Part shown: positions 54,588 to 64,000 of the stretch, piece after piece
Position numbering within the stretch: position 1 is the first letter of the stretch
Layout: every line of letters begins with the position of its first letter
From: Sciurus carolinensis
Taxonomy: Eukaryota > Chordata > Mammalia > Rodentia > Sciuridae
Assembly (NCBI RefSeq): GCF_902686445.1
Contig: NC_062226.1
Span: forward strand, 17,022,001 to 17,086,000
DNA: 64,000 nt
Direction: 5' to 3'
The notes under the pieces: generated by a model
What the model saw: only the letters and a program-made list of their open reading frames with translations
Database searches by the model: none
Told to the model about the DNA's origin: nothing
Translations under genes and position numbers: made by a program

Positions 54588-54967
54588 GTAAGATTTAGAT
54601 ATGCTCTGTACCCCCAAAACTGTTCATGTGTTAATGCAGCAATGTTAAAAGTTCAAGTGATTAGATTATGAGGACTATAACTAATCAGTGGATTGATCCA
54701 TTTGATGGATTAATAATTGGAACTACTTTACTGGGTAGTATCTATAGGTAGGTAGAGAGTGGCTAGAGAAAGTAGGTCATGAGCTAAGCAGATTTCCTCT
54801 GCCATGCCCTTCCACCATGACCCTCTGCCTTACTCAGACCCAGAGCAATGGAGTCAGCCAACCATGGACTGAACCTCTGAAATAGTTCAAAATAAACTTT
54901 TGTTCCTCTAAAGGAAGTTGTTGTTTTCAGGTATTTTAGTCACAATAATACAAAGCTGACTAACATA
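54588..54967 (+). mobile_element. 5' LTR of a MaLR element
   Basis: Starts near TAAGATTTAGATATGCTCTG (decayed TTATGGTTTGGATATG...), contains TGTTCATGTGTTAATGCAGC, CCATGGACTGAACCTCTGAA, AAAATAAACTTTTG with a polyadenylation signal, and ends AGCTGACTAACATA. The same landmarks occur in the LTR at 6198 (ACTGAACCTCTGAAACC, TTAATGCAGGG), so the two are of one subfamily. Confidence 0.75.
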
Positions 54968-55834
54968 AATTGGTAATAAGAAATGGGATCATTGTTGTGA
55001 CTAACCATTTTGTGGTTTAGAAGCTTTCATAACTATCTGTGGGAAGAGTTTGGAAAAGTTTGGAGATGCCTGATGGAGAATCCTTTGCATTTTGTAAGCA
55101 GAGCACTCAGAAAACCAGAATGTGATGAGGTTGCATACAAAAAAGACTGTTCAGAAGTTTCAAAGATGAATGAGAACCCTATTGGTAATTAAAATAGAGA
55201 CCATTTATGTTAAATTCTGGTGAAAAAGTTGTCTAATTTTGTCCATATCCTGAGAATGTCTGTGAGTTTGAATTTAAAGGTGATGAACTAATTAACTTGT
55301 GGAGGGAATTTCAAGGCAGTTCAGTATCCAGGCAGTGGAGTAATTACTTCAGGCAGCTCTTAAAGAGGTTTACTGTGAGAATTGAGAGAAAAATACAGAG
55401 AGGAAAAAACTGAAAAGCTTTCAGTTTGTCCAGAGTAGTTGTACAGGTAAAATTAAGGACAAAAAAGTTGTGGTTGCTGAAGAGATTACCACCACTAAAG
55501 AAAAGCTAAGTACTTTACAAAGGGACAATAAGAAAGATGTCTTGAGGGTATCTCAGGAATCATCAAGACCACACCCATGACAGGCTCAAGTATATAAACA
55601 TGAAAATTCCTCTGTGAAGAGACCTTGGGGGCACCAAGTTTTCCCAGGGGTACCTAGAAATCTGTTTCTCCAGGATTTGTATTACTATGCTCAGCTCTCC
55701 AGGCACTCCAAGGCCACTGCAGCCATGGTCCAAGGGGTCTTCACTACTTCTAGAACTGGCAGCAGATCTTGGCATCACATATGTGGTGCTGGTTTCAAAG
55801 GAATACAAGGTGCTGGAGTTAGAGGGTCATGAGG
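54968..55834 (+). mobile_element. MaLR internal region, 5' portion
   Basis: Begins AATTGGTAATAAGAAATGGG directly after the LTR, the primer-binding-site position. TTTGGAAAAGTTTGGAGATG, then a region with GCAGCCATGGTCCAAGGGG are the internal landmarks of MaLR. It contains no long reading frame, as expected: MaLR internal regions do not encode usual retroviral proteins. Confidence 0.7.
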
Positions 55835-56265
55835 TGTTATGGTTTGAATGTGAGGTATCCCCCAAAAGCTCACATGTGAGACAATGGAGGAAGGTTCAGT
55901 GGAGAAATGATTAGGTTATAAAAGTCTTAACCCAGTCAGTGAATTACTTCTTGATGGGATTAATTGAAATGGTAGGGTGTGCCTGGAGGAGGTGGGAATT
56001 GGGTCATGGCTATGGGGTATATATTTTGAATGTGGAGAGTGGCGTCTCTCTCTCTCTGCTTCCTGATCACCATGATGTAAGCTGCTTCCTTCCATCACCC
56101 TCTCCCACCATGATGTTCATCCTCACCTTGAGCCCTGAGGAATGGAGCTAGCCTTCTATGGAATAAGATTTCTAAAACCCTGAGTCCTCAAATAATCTTC
56201 TCCTCACCTATAATTGTGCTGGTCAGATCATTTAGTCATAGCAGTAAAAAATGCTGACGAAAACA
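55835..56265 (+). mobile_element. MaLR LTR nested in the internal region
   Basis: Starts TGTTATGGTTTGAATGTGAG, contains GACAATGGAGGAAGGTTCAG, AACCCAGTCAGTGAATTAC, GGGGTATATATTTTGAATG, and ends ATGCTGACGAAAACA. It resembles the LTR at 59127 more than the LTR at 54588, so it is from another subfamily and is a later insertion, not the partner LTR. Flanks TGAGG / TGGAG may be an eroded 5-bp duplication. Confidence 0.75.
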
Positions 56266-56873
56266 TGGAGACTTCCACCAAGATTTCAAGGAAGGTGTGG
56301 GAGGCCAGGCAGAGTGTAGCAGGGTTGAAATCACTAAGGAATGCCCCATACATGAAACTGTGAGAAGAAATCTGAAGCTGCAGTAGACAACTTTAAAGTT
56401 AGGAGATACCAGTAACATGGAAAGTCTGCCAAGAAAAGCTGTTAGCTGTGTACAAAGTGAGCCTAAGAGAGAGGCCACGTGGGCTGCAATTTAAAAGGTT
56501 GTAGGGGTAAATCAGTGGAAGCCCTTGGAGACCATGTCTCACTGCCACATGTCCTAGATGCCAGAAGTGGAATTACAGGACCTAGTATCTGCAGCTGGGT
56601 TTGGATCCTGTTTTGGTCCCATCCCTTTTATCTATGTCTCTATGTCTCCCTTTTGTAATGGGAATGTTTACTCTGCCATTATATATTGGATACATGCCAC
56701 TTGCCTTTGATCTTTCCAGGGGCTCATAGTCAGGAGTTTGCCATGAGTCTCAGGACAGACTTGGGAGTTTTGGGCAATGCTGGAACTGTTAAGACTATAA
56801 GGACTCTTGGAAAGGGACTAAATATATTCTGCACTATGAGATGGGCATGAGCTTTCAGGGGCCAGGAGTGGAA
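56266..56873 (+). mobile_element. MaLR internal region, 3' portion
   Basis: Resumes with GGAGACTTCCACCAAGATTTC, contains TCCAGGGGCTCATAGTCAGG, TTGGGCAATGCTGGAACTG, and ends at a purine-rich GGGGCCAGGAGTGGAAT, the polypurine tract next to the 3' LTR. Order and spacing match the 3' half of MaLR internals. Confidence 0.72.
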
Positions 56874-57025
56874 TATTATGGTTTAGACATGAGGCCATGA
56901 TTTTCCACAGAGCAATGACCCATAGTATGGACTGAACCTCTGAAATTGTGACTCAAAATAAACATCCCCTCTAAGTTGTTCTTGTCCAGTGTTTCAGTAA
57001 CAGAGATGAAAAGTTGACTAACACA
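56874..57025 (+). mobile_element. 3' LTR of the MaLR element, internally deleted
   Basis: Starts TATTATGGTTTAGACATGAG and ends GTTGACTAACACA but is only about 150 bp; roughly 230-280 bp are missing between CACAGAGCAATGAC and the 3' part TATGGACTGAACCTC. The polyadenylation signal region (CTCAAAATAAACATCC) is kept. Confidence 0.72.
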
Positions 57026-57128
57026 CCTTTCAGGCTCTTAAGATTAAGTCACTCTCCACAGCTTGGAAGACAAGACCCTTCTAGGTCTGGTCAGCATTTT
57101 CTCAGAATCCTCCTGTGTTCCAGCTGCC
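57026..57128. other. Unassigned DNA
   Basis: Short link between MaLR and L2. Confidence 0.3.
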
Positions 57129-57129
57129 C

Positions 57130-57365
57130 TTAATGTTATTGTTTCCCTGACCATACCAGGCCTTCTCCTGTGCCTCTATCTTTCAACCTACTGTTCCCCT
57201 TTCCTCTACTTTTGACTCATACTTCAAGACTCAGCATCATCAAACCTGTTTCTGAAAGCCCCACATCTGCATGCCCTCACTCCAGGATTGACTGCTCTGC
57301 ACTCTGCAGCACTCTGTGCTTCCTCTAGGATGCACTTCTCCTACTGTATTTCCACTTCTTAGTAG
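57130..57365 (+). repeat. L2 3'-end copy
   Basis: ACTCATACTTCAAGACTCAG, CTGTTTCTGAAAGCCCCAC, GCACTCTGCAGCACTCTGTGC TTCC are the L2 3' blocks in order. Confidence 0.7.
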
Positions 57366-58280
57366 AAGCAGGACTGTTGAATAAATGTAACTTCTTTGGG
57401 GAGAGGTAGAAGTAAAATGCTAGGTCCTCTGCCCCCTTGGTGAAGGGCTCTTGGGCTATAGAATGCTGCAAGTATTTGAAACACTCAAGCACTTGGCTTT
57501 CTTCTCTGAAGAGTCCATATTTCAAGAAAAAAAATTATGCAACATTGAATTGGTTTAGAAACAACTTCAGATCACCAGAGAGGATAGAAGGGGTATCTTC
57601 AGGACCTTAGTGGACAGATTACATCTCCCATAATGGAAGAATATCAAGAGGCTGAAGGGCAGAAGTCCAGAGTGGAGATGCCTTCCAGGCAGAGGATCTA
57701 GAACAGCTTCCCCACAACTATCATTCAGGTGCCACAAGAGAGGTCAGGGAGGCCCCATTACTTGAATGAGACAGAACCCAGATAGTGAGTTGGTAGACTG
57801 GGTCCCCTGAGGTCAAGATCACTCAAAGGACATTTTCCTCTGATGTCTCTACTTTCCAAGACCCATTAGGCCCAATGCCAGGCAAGAAGGCCAGCATTTT
57901 CTCCCACCTGCTTACAGGTGCAGGGCCATGACTCACTGTGTCCCACACTTGAAGAACCTTTCCTTACCTTCCAGGCTTTCAGCCTCCAACTGCTGCTCTC
58001 AGAGACAGGAAAAACAGTAACAAGCAGGGGAACCACTCCCCCACCCCACAGGCTTATGATCAGGAGACAAAGAGGCTTATAATCATGAGGGACTCTACAC
58101 TTAATTCACAAAGTACTTTTTCTGCGTTACGGGGCTCCCTCACAACCCTGAACAATCGGCACGTCAGAATATTTTTAATGTTGTTTCTTTTTTAAATGAG
58201 AAAAGCAGGCCTGAAAGATGATACATGATTTTCTAAAAGTATCTCTGTGTACTCACTGGGAAATTAACCAAAAAATGTTG
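57366..58280. other. Unassigned DNA
   Basis: No gene recognised. Confidence 0.4.
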
Positions 58281-58284
58281 AGTT

Positions 58285-58395
58285 TTACCTCCACTTTTCT
58301 GTGAAATCTGGTACAAGTTACCGAACATCTCTGATCTTCAGTTTCTTTACTTATAAAGGAAAGACAAAATTAATATCACTCTTGAACTCCCAATC
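58285..58395 (+). repeat. MIR fragment
   Basis: CTGGTACAAGTTACCGAAC, ATCTCTGATCTTCAGTTTC, TTACTTATAAAGGAAAGAC. Confidence 0.6.
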
Positions 58396-58499
58396 CCCTT
58401 GTTCCTGGGCATCCTGTTGCATACACACTCTGAGGCTTTGGATACATGATTTAACCTCCTGGGTTATAAGCTTTCCTCTATAAAAAGGTCCTAATGTTA

Positions 58500-58695
58500 T
58501 TACACAGTTTGTCTGAATTTCAGTTCCCTTAGCTCTAAGTTGGGAGGAAAAATTGCATTTTCTCTCTTACAGGATTATTCTGACAGGTGAAGACAATGTT
58601 TGAAAAACACTTACTACAGTGATTGGCACATAGCCAACACTAACTATAAACTACCTATTAGTACTGTGGTTGTAGCTAATGTTAATATTATAGCC
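58500..58695 (+). repeat. MIR copy
   Basis: GAATTTCAGTTCCCTTAGC, TACAGGATTATTCTGACAGG, TACTACAGTGATTGGCACAT AGCC. Confidence 0.65.
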
Positions 58696-58722
58696 TCCTC
58701 CCCCCATTATGAGATGGGATAC

Positions 58723-59005
58723 TGTAATGGTTACTTTGAATTATCAACTTGATTGGATTAAGAGGTAAAGATTAGAAGGCTTCTGGGCGTGTTGATGAGG
58801 GTGTGTCTAGGAATGACTGGGTTGTTGTAGTTTCCCATTGACTTTCATAACAGGACAGGGTAATACCAAGAGATGCCCTAAGGAATCTCCTGCACTCCGG
58901 GAGTGCACTTCCTTACCTCCATTGTGGATAATAGTCCAATCTCCCCTTGGTAATCTGGATCCATCAACCCGACCAATAACTTCTTCCTCATACCTCTGAG
59001 TCAAC
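58723..59005 (-). mobile_element. MLT2-type ERVL LTR, minus strand, truncated
   Basis: Starts TGTAATGGTTACTTTGAATT, ATCAACTTGATTGGATTAAG, then GGGCGTGTTGATGAGGGTG TGTCTAGG: the reverse of the MLT2 3' end. The 5' half is lost where MaLR internal sequence begins. Confidence 0.7.
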
Positions 59006-59007
59006 AG

Positions 59008-59126
59008 GCTAAGAAGGGGACTTTGAGCAATCTCAGAACTGTTGAGACAATGGGGACTCTTGGGAATGAACCATATGTATTATGCGTTGTCAGATGAGTG
59101 TGAGTTTTCAGTGGCCAGGAGTAGAA
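59008..59126 (+). mobile_element. MaLR internal 3' fragment
   Basis: GGGGACTTTGAGCAATCTC, AACTGTTGAGACAATGGGG and the polypurine-like AGTGGCCAGGAGTAGAA match the last 120 bp of the internal region at 56750-56873. Confidence 0.7.
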
Positions 59127-59563
59127 TATTATGGTTTGGATGTGAGGTGTTCCCAAAAAATTCATATGTGAAACCATGCAAGAAGGTACAGAGAGAAAAT
59201 GACTGGGTTCTGAGAGACTTGAGACAATCTGTGAATTAATCACCTGATGGGATTGAGTAGTGATTGAAGGCAGGTGGGGTGTGGCTAGAGGAGGTGCAGC
59301 ATTGGGGGCGTGGCTTTGGGGTACATATTTGTATTTGGCAATTGGCATCCCTCTGCCCACTTCCTGATTGTTATGTGAGCCACTTTGCTCCACCACACTC
59401 TTCCCCTGTGATGTTCAGCCTCATCTGGAGCCCCAGGGAATGGTGCTGGGCTTCTATGGACTGAGACCTCTGAAACCCATGAACCTTCAAATAAACTTTT
59501 CCTCCTCCACAGTTGTGCTGGTTGGGTCTTTCAGTTACAGCAGCAAAAAAGTTGACTAAAACA
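59127..59563 (+). mobile_element. 3' LTR, ERVL-MaLR class
   Basis: Starts TATTATGGTTTGGATGTGAG and ends AAAGTTGACTAAAACA. Includes GTGTGGCTAGAGGAGGTG, GGGTACATATTTGTATTTGG, and a polyadenylation signal in TTCAAATAAACTTTTCC. Preceded by internal sequence, so it is the 3' LTR of a 5'-truncated element. Confidence 0.82.
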
Positions 59564-60655
59564 GAAATATACCCTCTCATTCAGTAAAGTGACCAGAATT
59601 CAGATCCCTTTGGATCAAACACAGATGAGGTTCCTATAATCCCACCACCAAAGGCCTTTCCTTCTTATAATTAACCTTAAAGAATCACAGATTCTTAGGC
59701 CTCCAAAGGTCTTCAAAGGCATCCACCCTATCTTCTCTCCAATATTTAAATTTTCTCTATGACCCCTGTGTGGAGTGACCATTAGACATATACCGGAAAA
59801 CCTCTGGTGACGGAGAACTCATCGCCTTATAAGACAGACACAGTTCTGTATGCTGAACTCGCTAATTCTCATCCAAATGTAATTCACAACCGCTTCTTAC
59901 TTTTCTTCCACTTCTCTTCTACATCTCTAGCCGGATCCACAGAAGTCATAAAGAATCTGCAGAAGCCAAACTTCAACAACATTTTCCTCCAGACTGTAAC
60001 AAACTTGATTCGTATTTGTTGACCATTTTTTTCTCCTTCCTCTGGAAAAAAAAAAAGTCTTAAGCACATTTCAGCATTCGAAGAATTTTTTTTTTTTCTC
60101 CCTGTCTGCTGGTTCCCACTGGGATGAAAAGCAATAAAAAGTCAGAAAGAAGTATAGGTTTGCCTTCTGGCTTTGTCACTTAGACGAATAACACCGTAAA
60201 AAAATGGTGAATGCTATCGGTTAAAGCAAACTCCTTCCTCTGCCCTGTACATTTTACCAAGTTCTGATGCAGGGGATTTGGACAGGGAAATTTTTTTCTG
60301 GAGATAGATAAGTTGGCAAGTTAAAGATTTTGCATTAAAAACAGATTCTGGTTATAATATCCTCCTGACAGTTGAATTTTGGTCCCCCTGTTTTGTGAGT
60401 CTTGTGAATAAATCTCAGAGGGCACATTGGGTATCTGGGAATATCATGAACTATCTGCCAATCAGAGTGTAATAAAGAAGAGAAGCTTCCAGCCAGCCCT
60501 TACAGCTGTCAAAGGGTTTGTCTGCCTTAGGGCATTCTTTTTCCTTACCCACCCCCAGCATCCTCCTCTGCTTCTTTTCTTCCTAATGTCCTTTGTATTT
60601 CTAATCAGTGTCCCTGATCTGCCACTGGCTTCAGGAAGTCACATGAATAAACAAC
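59564..60655. other. Unassigned DNA; A-run 60043-60054, T-run 60086-60099
   Basis: No gene. The two homopolymers are too far apart and unrelated in flanks to define one retroposon. Confidence 0.4.
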
Positions 60656-60659
60656 TCCT

Positions 60660-60775
60660 GAGGTTCTTGTAATATTTCACACTTTCCAATGAAAACTCTG
60701 CTGGCTGGGAATGTTAATATTTAATCACAGATAAAGTGTCTGAAAAGTTGCAGGAGAATTTTCCTTTAAGATATG
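60660..60775. other. CNE-like block
   Basis: Repeat-free, with CTGGGAATGTTAATATTTAATCAC-like AT cores and a TGGGAA core. Weak evidence; conservation untested. Confidence 0.22.
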
Positions 60776-61033
60776 GAGGTACTTGGAAAGTATTCTCACC
60801 TTGTTCAAAAACCTTATCAGTCAAGTAGACAGCATGTGGTGTTAGGTAAAGATGCTGGTGGAGCTAAATCTCTTGCCGTGCCAGGGGTTCAATGTGAATC
60901 TGGAGCCCAGAGTAAATGCAAAATAGAGAAAGGGATTGTTGATTTTTGCACTCTGACCAGTTTGATCAAGGTTAGCAACAGAAAGGTGTATACTGTACCT
61001 TTGATGTGCACAGGACGGACTAGTCTGGATAAC
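60776..61033. other. Unassigned DNA
   Basis: A 100-codon frame (60773-61075) runs into the SINE and so is not a gene. Confidence 0.4.
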
Positions 61034-61048
61034 AAGAATTACTTTGAA

Positions 61049-61263
61049 GCTGGACATGGTGATGCTCACCTGTAATCCCGGCAGCTCAGGAGCTTGAGGC
61101 AGGAGGATCACAGGTTCAAAGCCAACCTCAGCAACTTAGTGAGGCCTGAAGCAATTTAGCAAGACCCTCTCTCAAAATAAAAAATAAAAAGAGCTAGGTA
61201 TGTCACACAGTGGTTAAATGCCCTTGGGTTCAACCCCTGGTATAGGAAAAAAAAAAAAAAAAA
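61049..61263 (+). mobile_element. B1-dID type SINE, youngest copy
   Basis: GCTGGACATGGTGATGCTC (A-box part), CACAGGTTCAAAGCCAACC (B-box part), AGCAACTTAGTGAGGCC, A-rich linker AAAATAAAAAATAAAAAG, ID-like half with CACAGTGGTTAAATGCCC TTGGGTTCAACCCC, and an A-run of about 19 at 61247-61265. Flanked by AAGAATTACTTTGAA (61034-61048) and AAGAATGACTTTGAA (61264-61278), 14 of 15 identical. Confidence 0.92.
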
Positions 61264-61339
61264 AAGAATGACTTTGAACTTTTCTCCGATGTCAATATAG
61301 CCCCATGGACATAAGACTAAATTATAAACTAGGATTTAC

Positions 61340-61575
61340 ACTTGTATAACAATATATAATTTATAAAGTATCTTCTCACCTATTGTATCATTGGAAACTC
61401 CATACGGGTGACTAAGAAGTTTCCCTTTTGTCAAAGAGGGTGCAGAGGCACAGAGGCATGAAATTACTTGTCTGAGGTTGTAGAATATTTGGTTGGGTTT
61501 TGGATGCGAGTCTTTCTGACTTCAAACTCAGGGACTTTTTCCACTGAAGCACATTTTAACTCAACAGGTAAAGGG
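61340..61575 (-). repeat. MIR copy
   Basis: TATAATTTATAAAGTATCTTC, GAGGGTGCAGAGGCACAGAGG, ATTACTTGTCTGAGGTTG, CTTCAAACTCAGGGAC. Confidence 0.65.
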
Positions 61576-61669
61576 GAAGGAAGTCTGCTTGTAAAAAAGA
61601 TGGCAGTGATGGTGATTGGATTGGCAGTGGAGATCCCAAAAGAGCTTCCATTATCTTAAGGTTTTGAAT

Positions 61670-61870
61670 GCCAAGTGCCAAGCCCTATGTCAGATGTTTT
61701 CATAAGATACCTTATTTTATCCTTATAATAGCCATAAAATGGATTTATTATCATTGTTTACTTTTATAATTTTATTTTATAGGTGAATAAAGTGGGGATC
61801 AGCAGGGTTAAATAACTTGTTCAAAGCTATATAAGAAGTTATTCAAACCTAGTTCTGGAGATTTAAAATT
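61670..61870 (-). repeat. MIR copy
   Basis: GCCCTATGTCAGATGTTTTC, ATTTTATCCTTATAATAGCC, TATAGGTGAATAAAGTGGGG, AATAACTTGTTCAAAGC. Confidence 0.65.
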
Positions 61871-61924
61871 CTTTTGTCTTGATCAAGTCAAAAAAGAAAA
61901 AAATCCAAATAAAAAAGGACAAGG
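61871..61924. other. A-rich linker
   Basis: AAAAAAGAAAAAAATCC-type low-complexity DNA before the LTR. Confidence 0.4.
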
Positions 61925-61927
61925 GGG

Positions 61928-62345
61928 TGTGATGTTTAATTTGATATGTTTATTTATTTAATTTTATATGTTTATATGTTTAATTTGTCTGGACTAAGGG
62001 ATGCCCAGAAAGCTGGTTAAACATTATTTTGGGGTGCATTTATGAGGGTGTTTTCTTCAAAGAAATTACCTTTTGAATCTGCAGACTGAGGAAAGGTCAC
62101 CCTCACCAATATGGGTGGGCAGTCTCAAGTCCCTCGCAGGTGTGAATAGAACAAAAGGTAAAAGGCCAGTTTGCTCTTGGCTTAAGCTGGGATGACCCTC
62201 TTCTGCATTCAGACACTGACTCTCCTGTTTCTTTGGCCTTCAGGTTGAGACTGCAAATGTATCACTGACTGTCCTTGGTCATGTGAAATTCATAGAATGA
62301 CAGCAAAACTGATTTACCCAGATATTCTTTCAGGACTTTTATTTG
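61928..62345 (-). mobile_element. MLT2-type ERVL LTR, minus strand
   Basis: Starts TGTGATGTTTAATTTGATATG and continues GGATGCCCAGAAAGCTGG, TTAAACATTATTTTGGGGTG, CACCAATATGGGTGGGCAG and GAATAGAACAAAAGG: the reverse of an MLT2 LTR. A TTTA/TATG-rich duplication at 61940-61985 expands the start. The 5' end is decayed. Confidence 0.7.
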
Positions 62346-62945
62346 GTGGGAGATGCTCACAAGGCAGTTCGAGACAAACTCAGACCTGGAACAGAAGAAC
62401 GAGCTGGATGCAGACCAGTAGCATCAATTATGTCCAAGCATGCATTGAGAACCTAGTGTATGCAATTCTAATATACACAGGGACAAGTTAGATGGGGATC
62501 TTGAAAAATTCTTGGCATCTGTAATTTGAAAATTATTTTCTAGCTGTGATGAATACTGTTTCAGCAGAGTCTAGGAGGCTGGATTACAAGGAGTGGTGGA
62601 GTCAGAATGTAAGTGAGGACGGGTAGTTGATAGCAGACTATGGGTGACTTTGTGGTAAAAAGGAGGATACTATAGCAGGAAAATGGCTTAAAGGATTATC
62701 AAAGTCAAGGGTGTTTTCCCCCACTACTCTTAAGATAAGAATTGAACATTTTCATTGGATAGAGCCTTCTACAGTGGAGGCGAAGATTTTAAAGATATAG
62801 GACTGAGAAAGGCTAATCAATGGGGAGATCGAAGGCAATGTTGGAAGATGGTAATTCAGAAAGGAGGGTCACCTTCCTCTGAGGCTCCAGGTATATTAAA
62901 GATTTGGATCACTGAATGAGTCTTGTCAGATTTCTGTAGCAAGAA
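62346..62945. other. Unassigned DNA
   Basis: No gene recognised. Confidence 0.4.
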
Positions 62946-62949
62946 AATC

Positions 62950-63090
62950 TCAGTGTGTGAGCAAGGGGAGTTATGTTCAAATCCTAATTCTGTTACTTTC
63001 TAACTCTCTGATCTTGCACAAGTCATCTTAGCTTCTCTGAACCTGAGTTTCGACAGTTGTGAAGAGAATGCTAAACTGACATGCCAGCAC
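62950..63090 (+). repeat. MIR fragment
   Basis: CAAATCCTAATTCTGTTAC, CTGATCTTGCACAAGTCATC, TTCTCTGAACCTGAGTTTC. Confidence 0.65.
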
Positions 63091-63416
63091 CCCACTCCTC
63101 AGATGTTACAAAGCAGACTCCCACAGTTAGCCTACAGGGCAGCACCTTCAGTGTCTCAGACACTCTTTTTCACAGTGCCCCTAGGCCAAAGGAAACACCT
63201 AACAGTTCCGTGGATTGAGTCTGTACGTCCAAATGGTTTAATAATCGCCGTGTATGTTTTATCACTTAATTTGGAAATAGTTAATATTATCATTTCCTAC
63301 TTGTATTACTGCAATCAATCCCATGCTATTCACCCTGTAGACACTACAGTTTCTCAAAACTTGGAATAAGAATGGACACTGCATTCCCCATTCCCTAATC
63401 CACATTGACCTTGCTA
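63091..63416. other. Unassigned DNA
   Basis: Nothing recognised. Confidence 0.35.
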
Positions 63417-63851
63417 TGTGTTTTAGTCAGTCTTTTCTTCACCATGACCAAAAAAACTGACATGAAAAATGTAGAAGAGGAAAACTTTATTTGGGGGCTC
63501 ACAGTTTCAGAGGAATCAATCACAGACAACTGTCTCCATTGCTCTGAGTCCAAGGTGAGGCAGAACATCATGGCAGGAGTGTGTGGTGGGAGAAAGCAGT
63601 TGGGAGCATGTCCTCAGAAAGCAGAAACACTCCCCTCACCATGGACAAAATATATACCTCAAGGCACTCACCAGTGACCACCTTCTCCAGCCATACCCTA
63701 CCTGTCTTCAGTTACCACCCACTTAATCCCTTTCAGGAGATTAATGCATTGATTAGGTTAAGGCTCTCATAACCCAATCATTTCACTTCTAAACCCTCTT
63801 GCATTGTTTCACACATGAGTTTTTGATAGACACCTCATATCTAAACCATAA
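63417..63851 (-). mobile_element. LTR, ERVL-MaLR class, minus strand
   Basis: Plus strand begins TGTGTTTTAGTCAGTC and ends ATATCTAAACCATAAAA. Shares CACCATGACCAAAAAAACTG, CCTACCTGTCTTCAGTTACC, ATTAGGTTAAGGCTCTCATA and CTTGCATTGTTTCACACATG with the minus-strand LTR at 7631-8070; clearly the same subfamily. Confidence 0.8.
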
Positions 63852-64000
63852 AAACATGATGCTTGATATTTTAGTACAGTGACCCCCTAAAGCCCAGTAT
63901 CATATAATCATACATGTAGTATATATATATACATATTTATATATGACATCATTGAAAGGAAGGCAATGTGATCCAACATTGAGACTGTGAATGAACCATA
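63852..64000. other. Unassigned DNA; (TA)n at 63919-63945
   Basis: AT-alternating stretch, then ordinary sequence to the window edge. Confidence 0.5.

Noticed and set aside
55563..55914. Frames of 72-81 codons on both strands
   Set aside because: They fall in MaLR internal and LTR sequence, which does not code for known proteins.
54588..57025. Reading the three LTRs as a tandem provirus (LTR-int-LTR-int-LTR)
   Set aside because: The internal parts are the 5' and 3' halves of one region and do not overlap; the middle LTR looks like a different subfamily.
58997..59396. 131-codon minus frame
   Set aside because: It runs antisense across MaLR internal and LTR sequence.
60773..61075. 100-codon plus frame
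   Set aside because: Its end lies inside the young SINE, so it cannot be a conserved gene.
1..64000. Search for tRNA, snRNA, Y RNA and 5S-like genes or their pseudogenes
   Set aside because: I found no cloverleaf with both A and B boxes outside the SINEs and no recognisable U6, 7SK, Y or 5S blocks. A covariance-model scan would be the deciding test.

Overview
This window is nuclear DNA from a placental mammal, and most likely from a squirrel-family rodent (Sciuridae). It has the usual mammalian fossil layer (MIR, L2, MER5, MLT2 and MaLR LTRs, old L1), microsatellites and no compact genes. At least three SINEs join a B1-like (7SL-derived) left part to an ID-like right part. That composite (B1-dID) is known from squirrels and their close relatives. 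One copy (61049-61263) still has a poly-A tail and a 15-bp target duplication matching at 14 of 15 bases.

I recognise no protein-coding gene, rRNA, tRNA or snRNA. Open frames of 60-160 codons occur on both strands, overlap one another, and are what random AT-rich DNA with repeats would give. The one frame that reads somewhat like an exon is on the minus strand at 3700-3942 (a membrane-segment-like stretch); I hold it at low confidence. The window is best read as intergenic or long-intron sequence.

Layout. 1-6 kb: mostly unique DNA, with a (GT)n microsatellite on the tail of a minus-strand SINE. 6.2-8.1 kb: a plus-strand MaLR-type LTR with a perfect 5-bp target duplication, then an MLT2 LTR abutting a minus-strand MaLR fragment. 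8.9-34 kb: unique DNA with scattered MIR, L2 and MER5 copies, an L1 3' end, a second long (GT)n, a MaLR LTR at 27.9 kb, and candidate regulatory motifs (a MARE at 11.25 kb, a CTCF-like site at 20.7 kb, an RFX X-box at 22.5 kb). 35.3-37 kb: 5' region of an old L1 plus a second L1-like piece. 42.0-42.6 kb: a GC-richer island with ETS, RFX and CTCF motifs close together. 46.7-49.5 kb: MLT2 fragment with a (TAGA)n expansion, a MaLR LTR, and a three-layer nest in which a SINE interrupts an L1 tail and an ERV LTR sits in the SINE tail. 54.6-57.0 kb: an almost complete MaLR element (LTR-internal-LTR) with another MaLR LTR nested inside its internal region. 58.7-59.6 kb and 61.9-63.9 kb: further MLT2 and MaLR LTRs.

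The strongest content is therefore retroelement stratigraphy plus a few well-matched transcription-factor motifs. I found no new gene system. Repeat boundaries are estimates made by eye from remembered family features; subfamily names below class level are not asserted.
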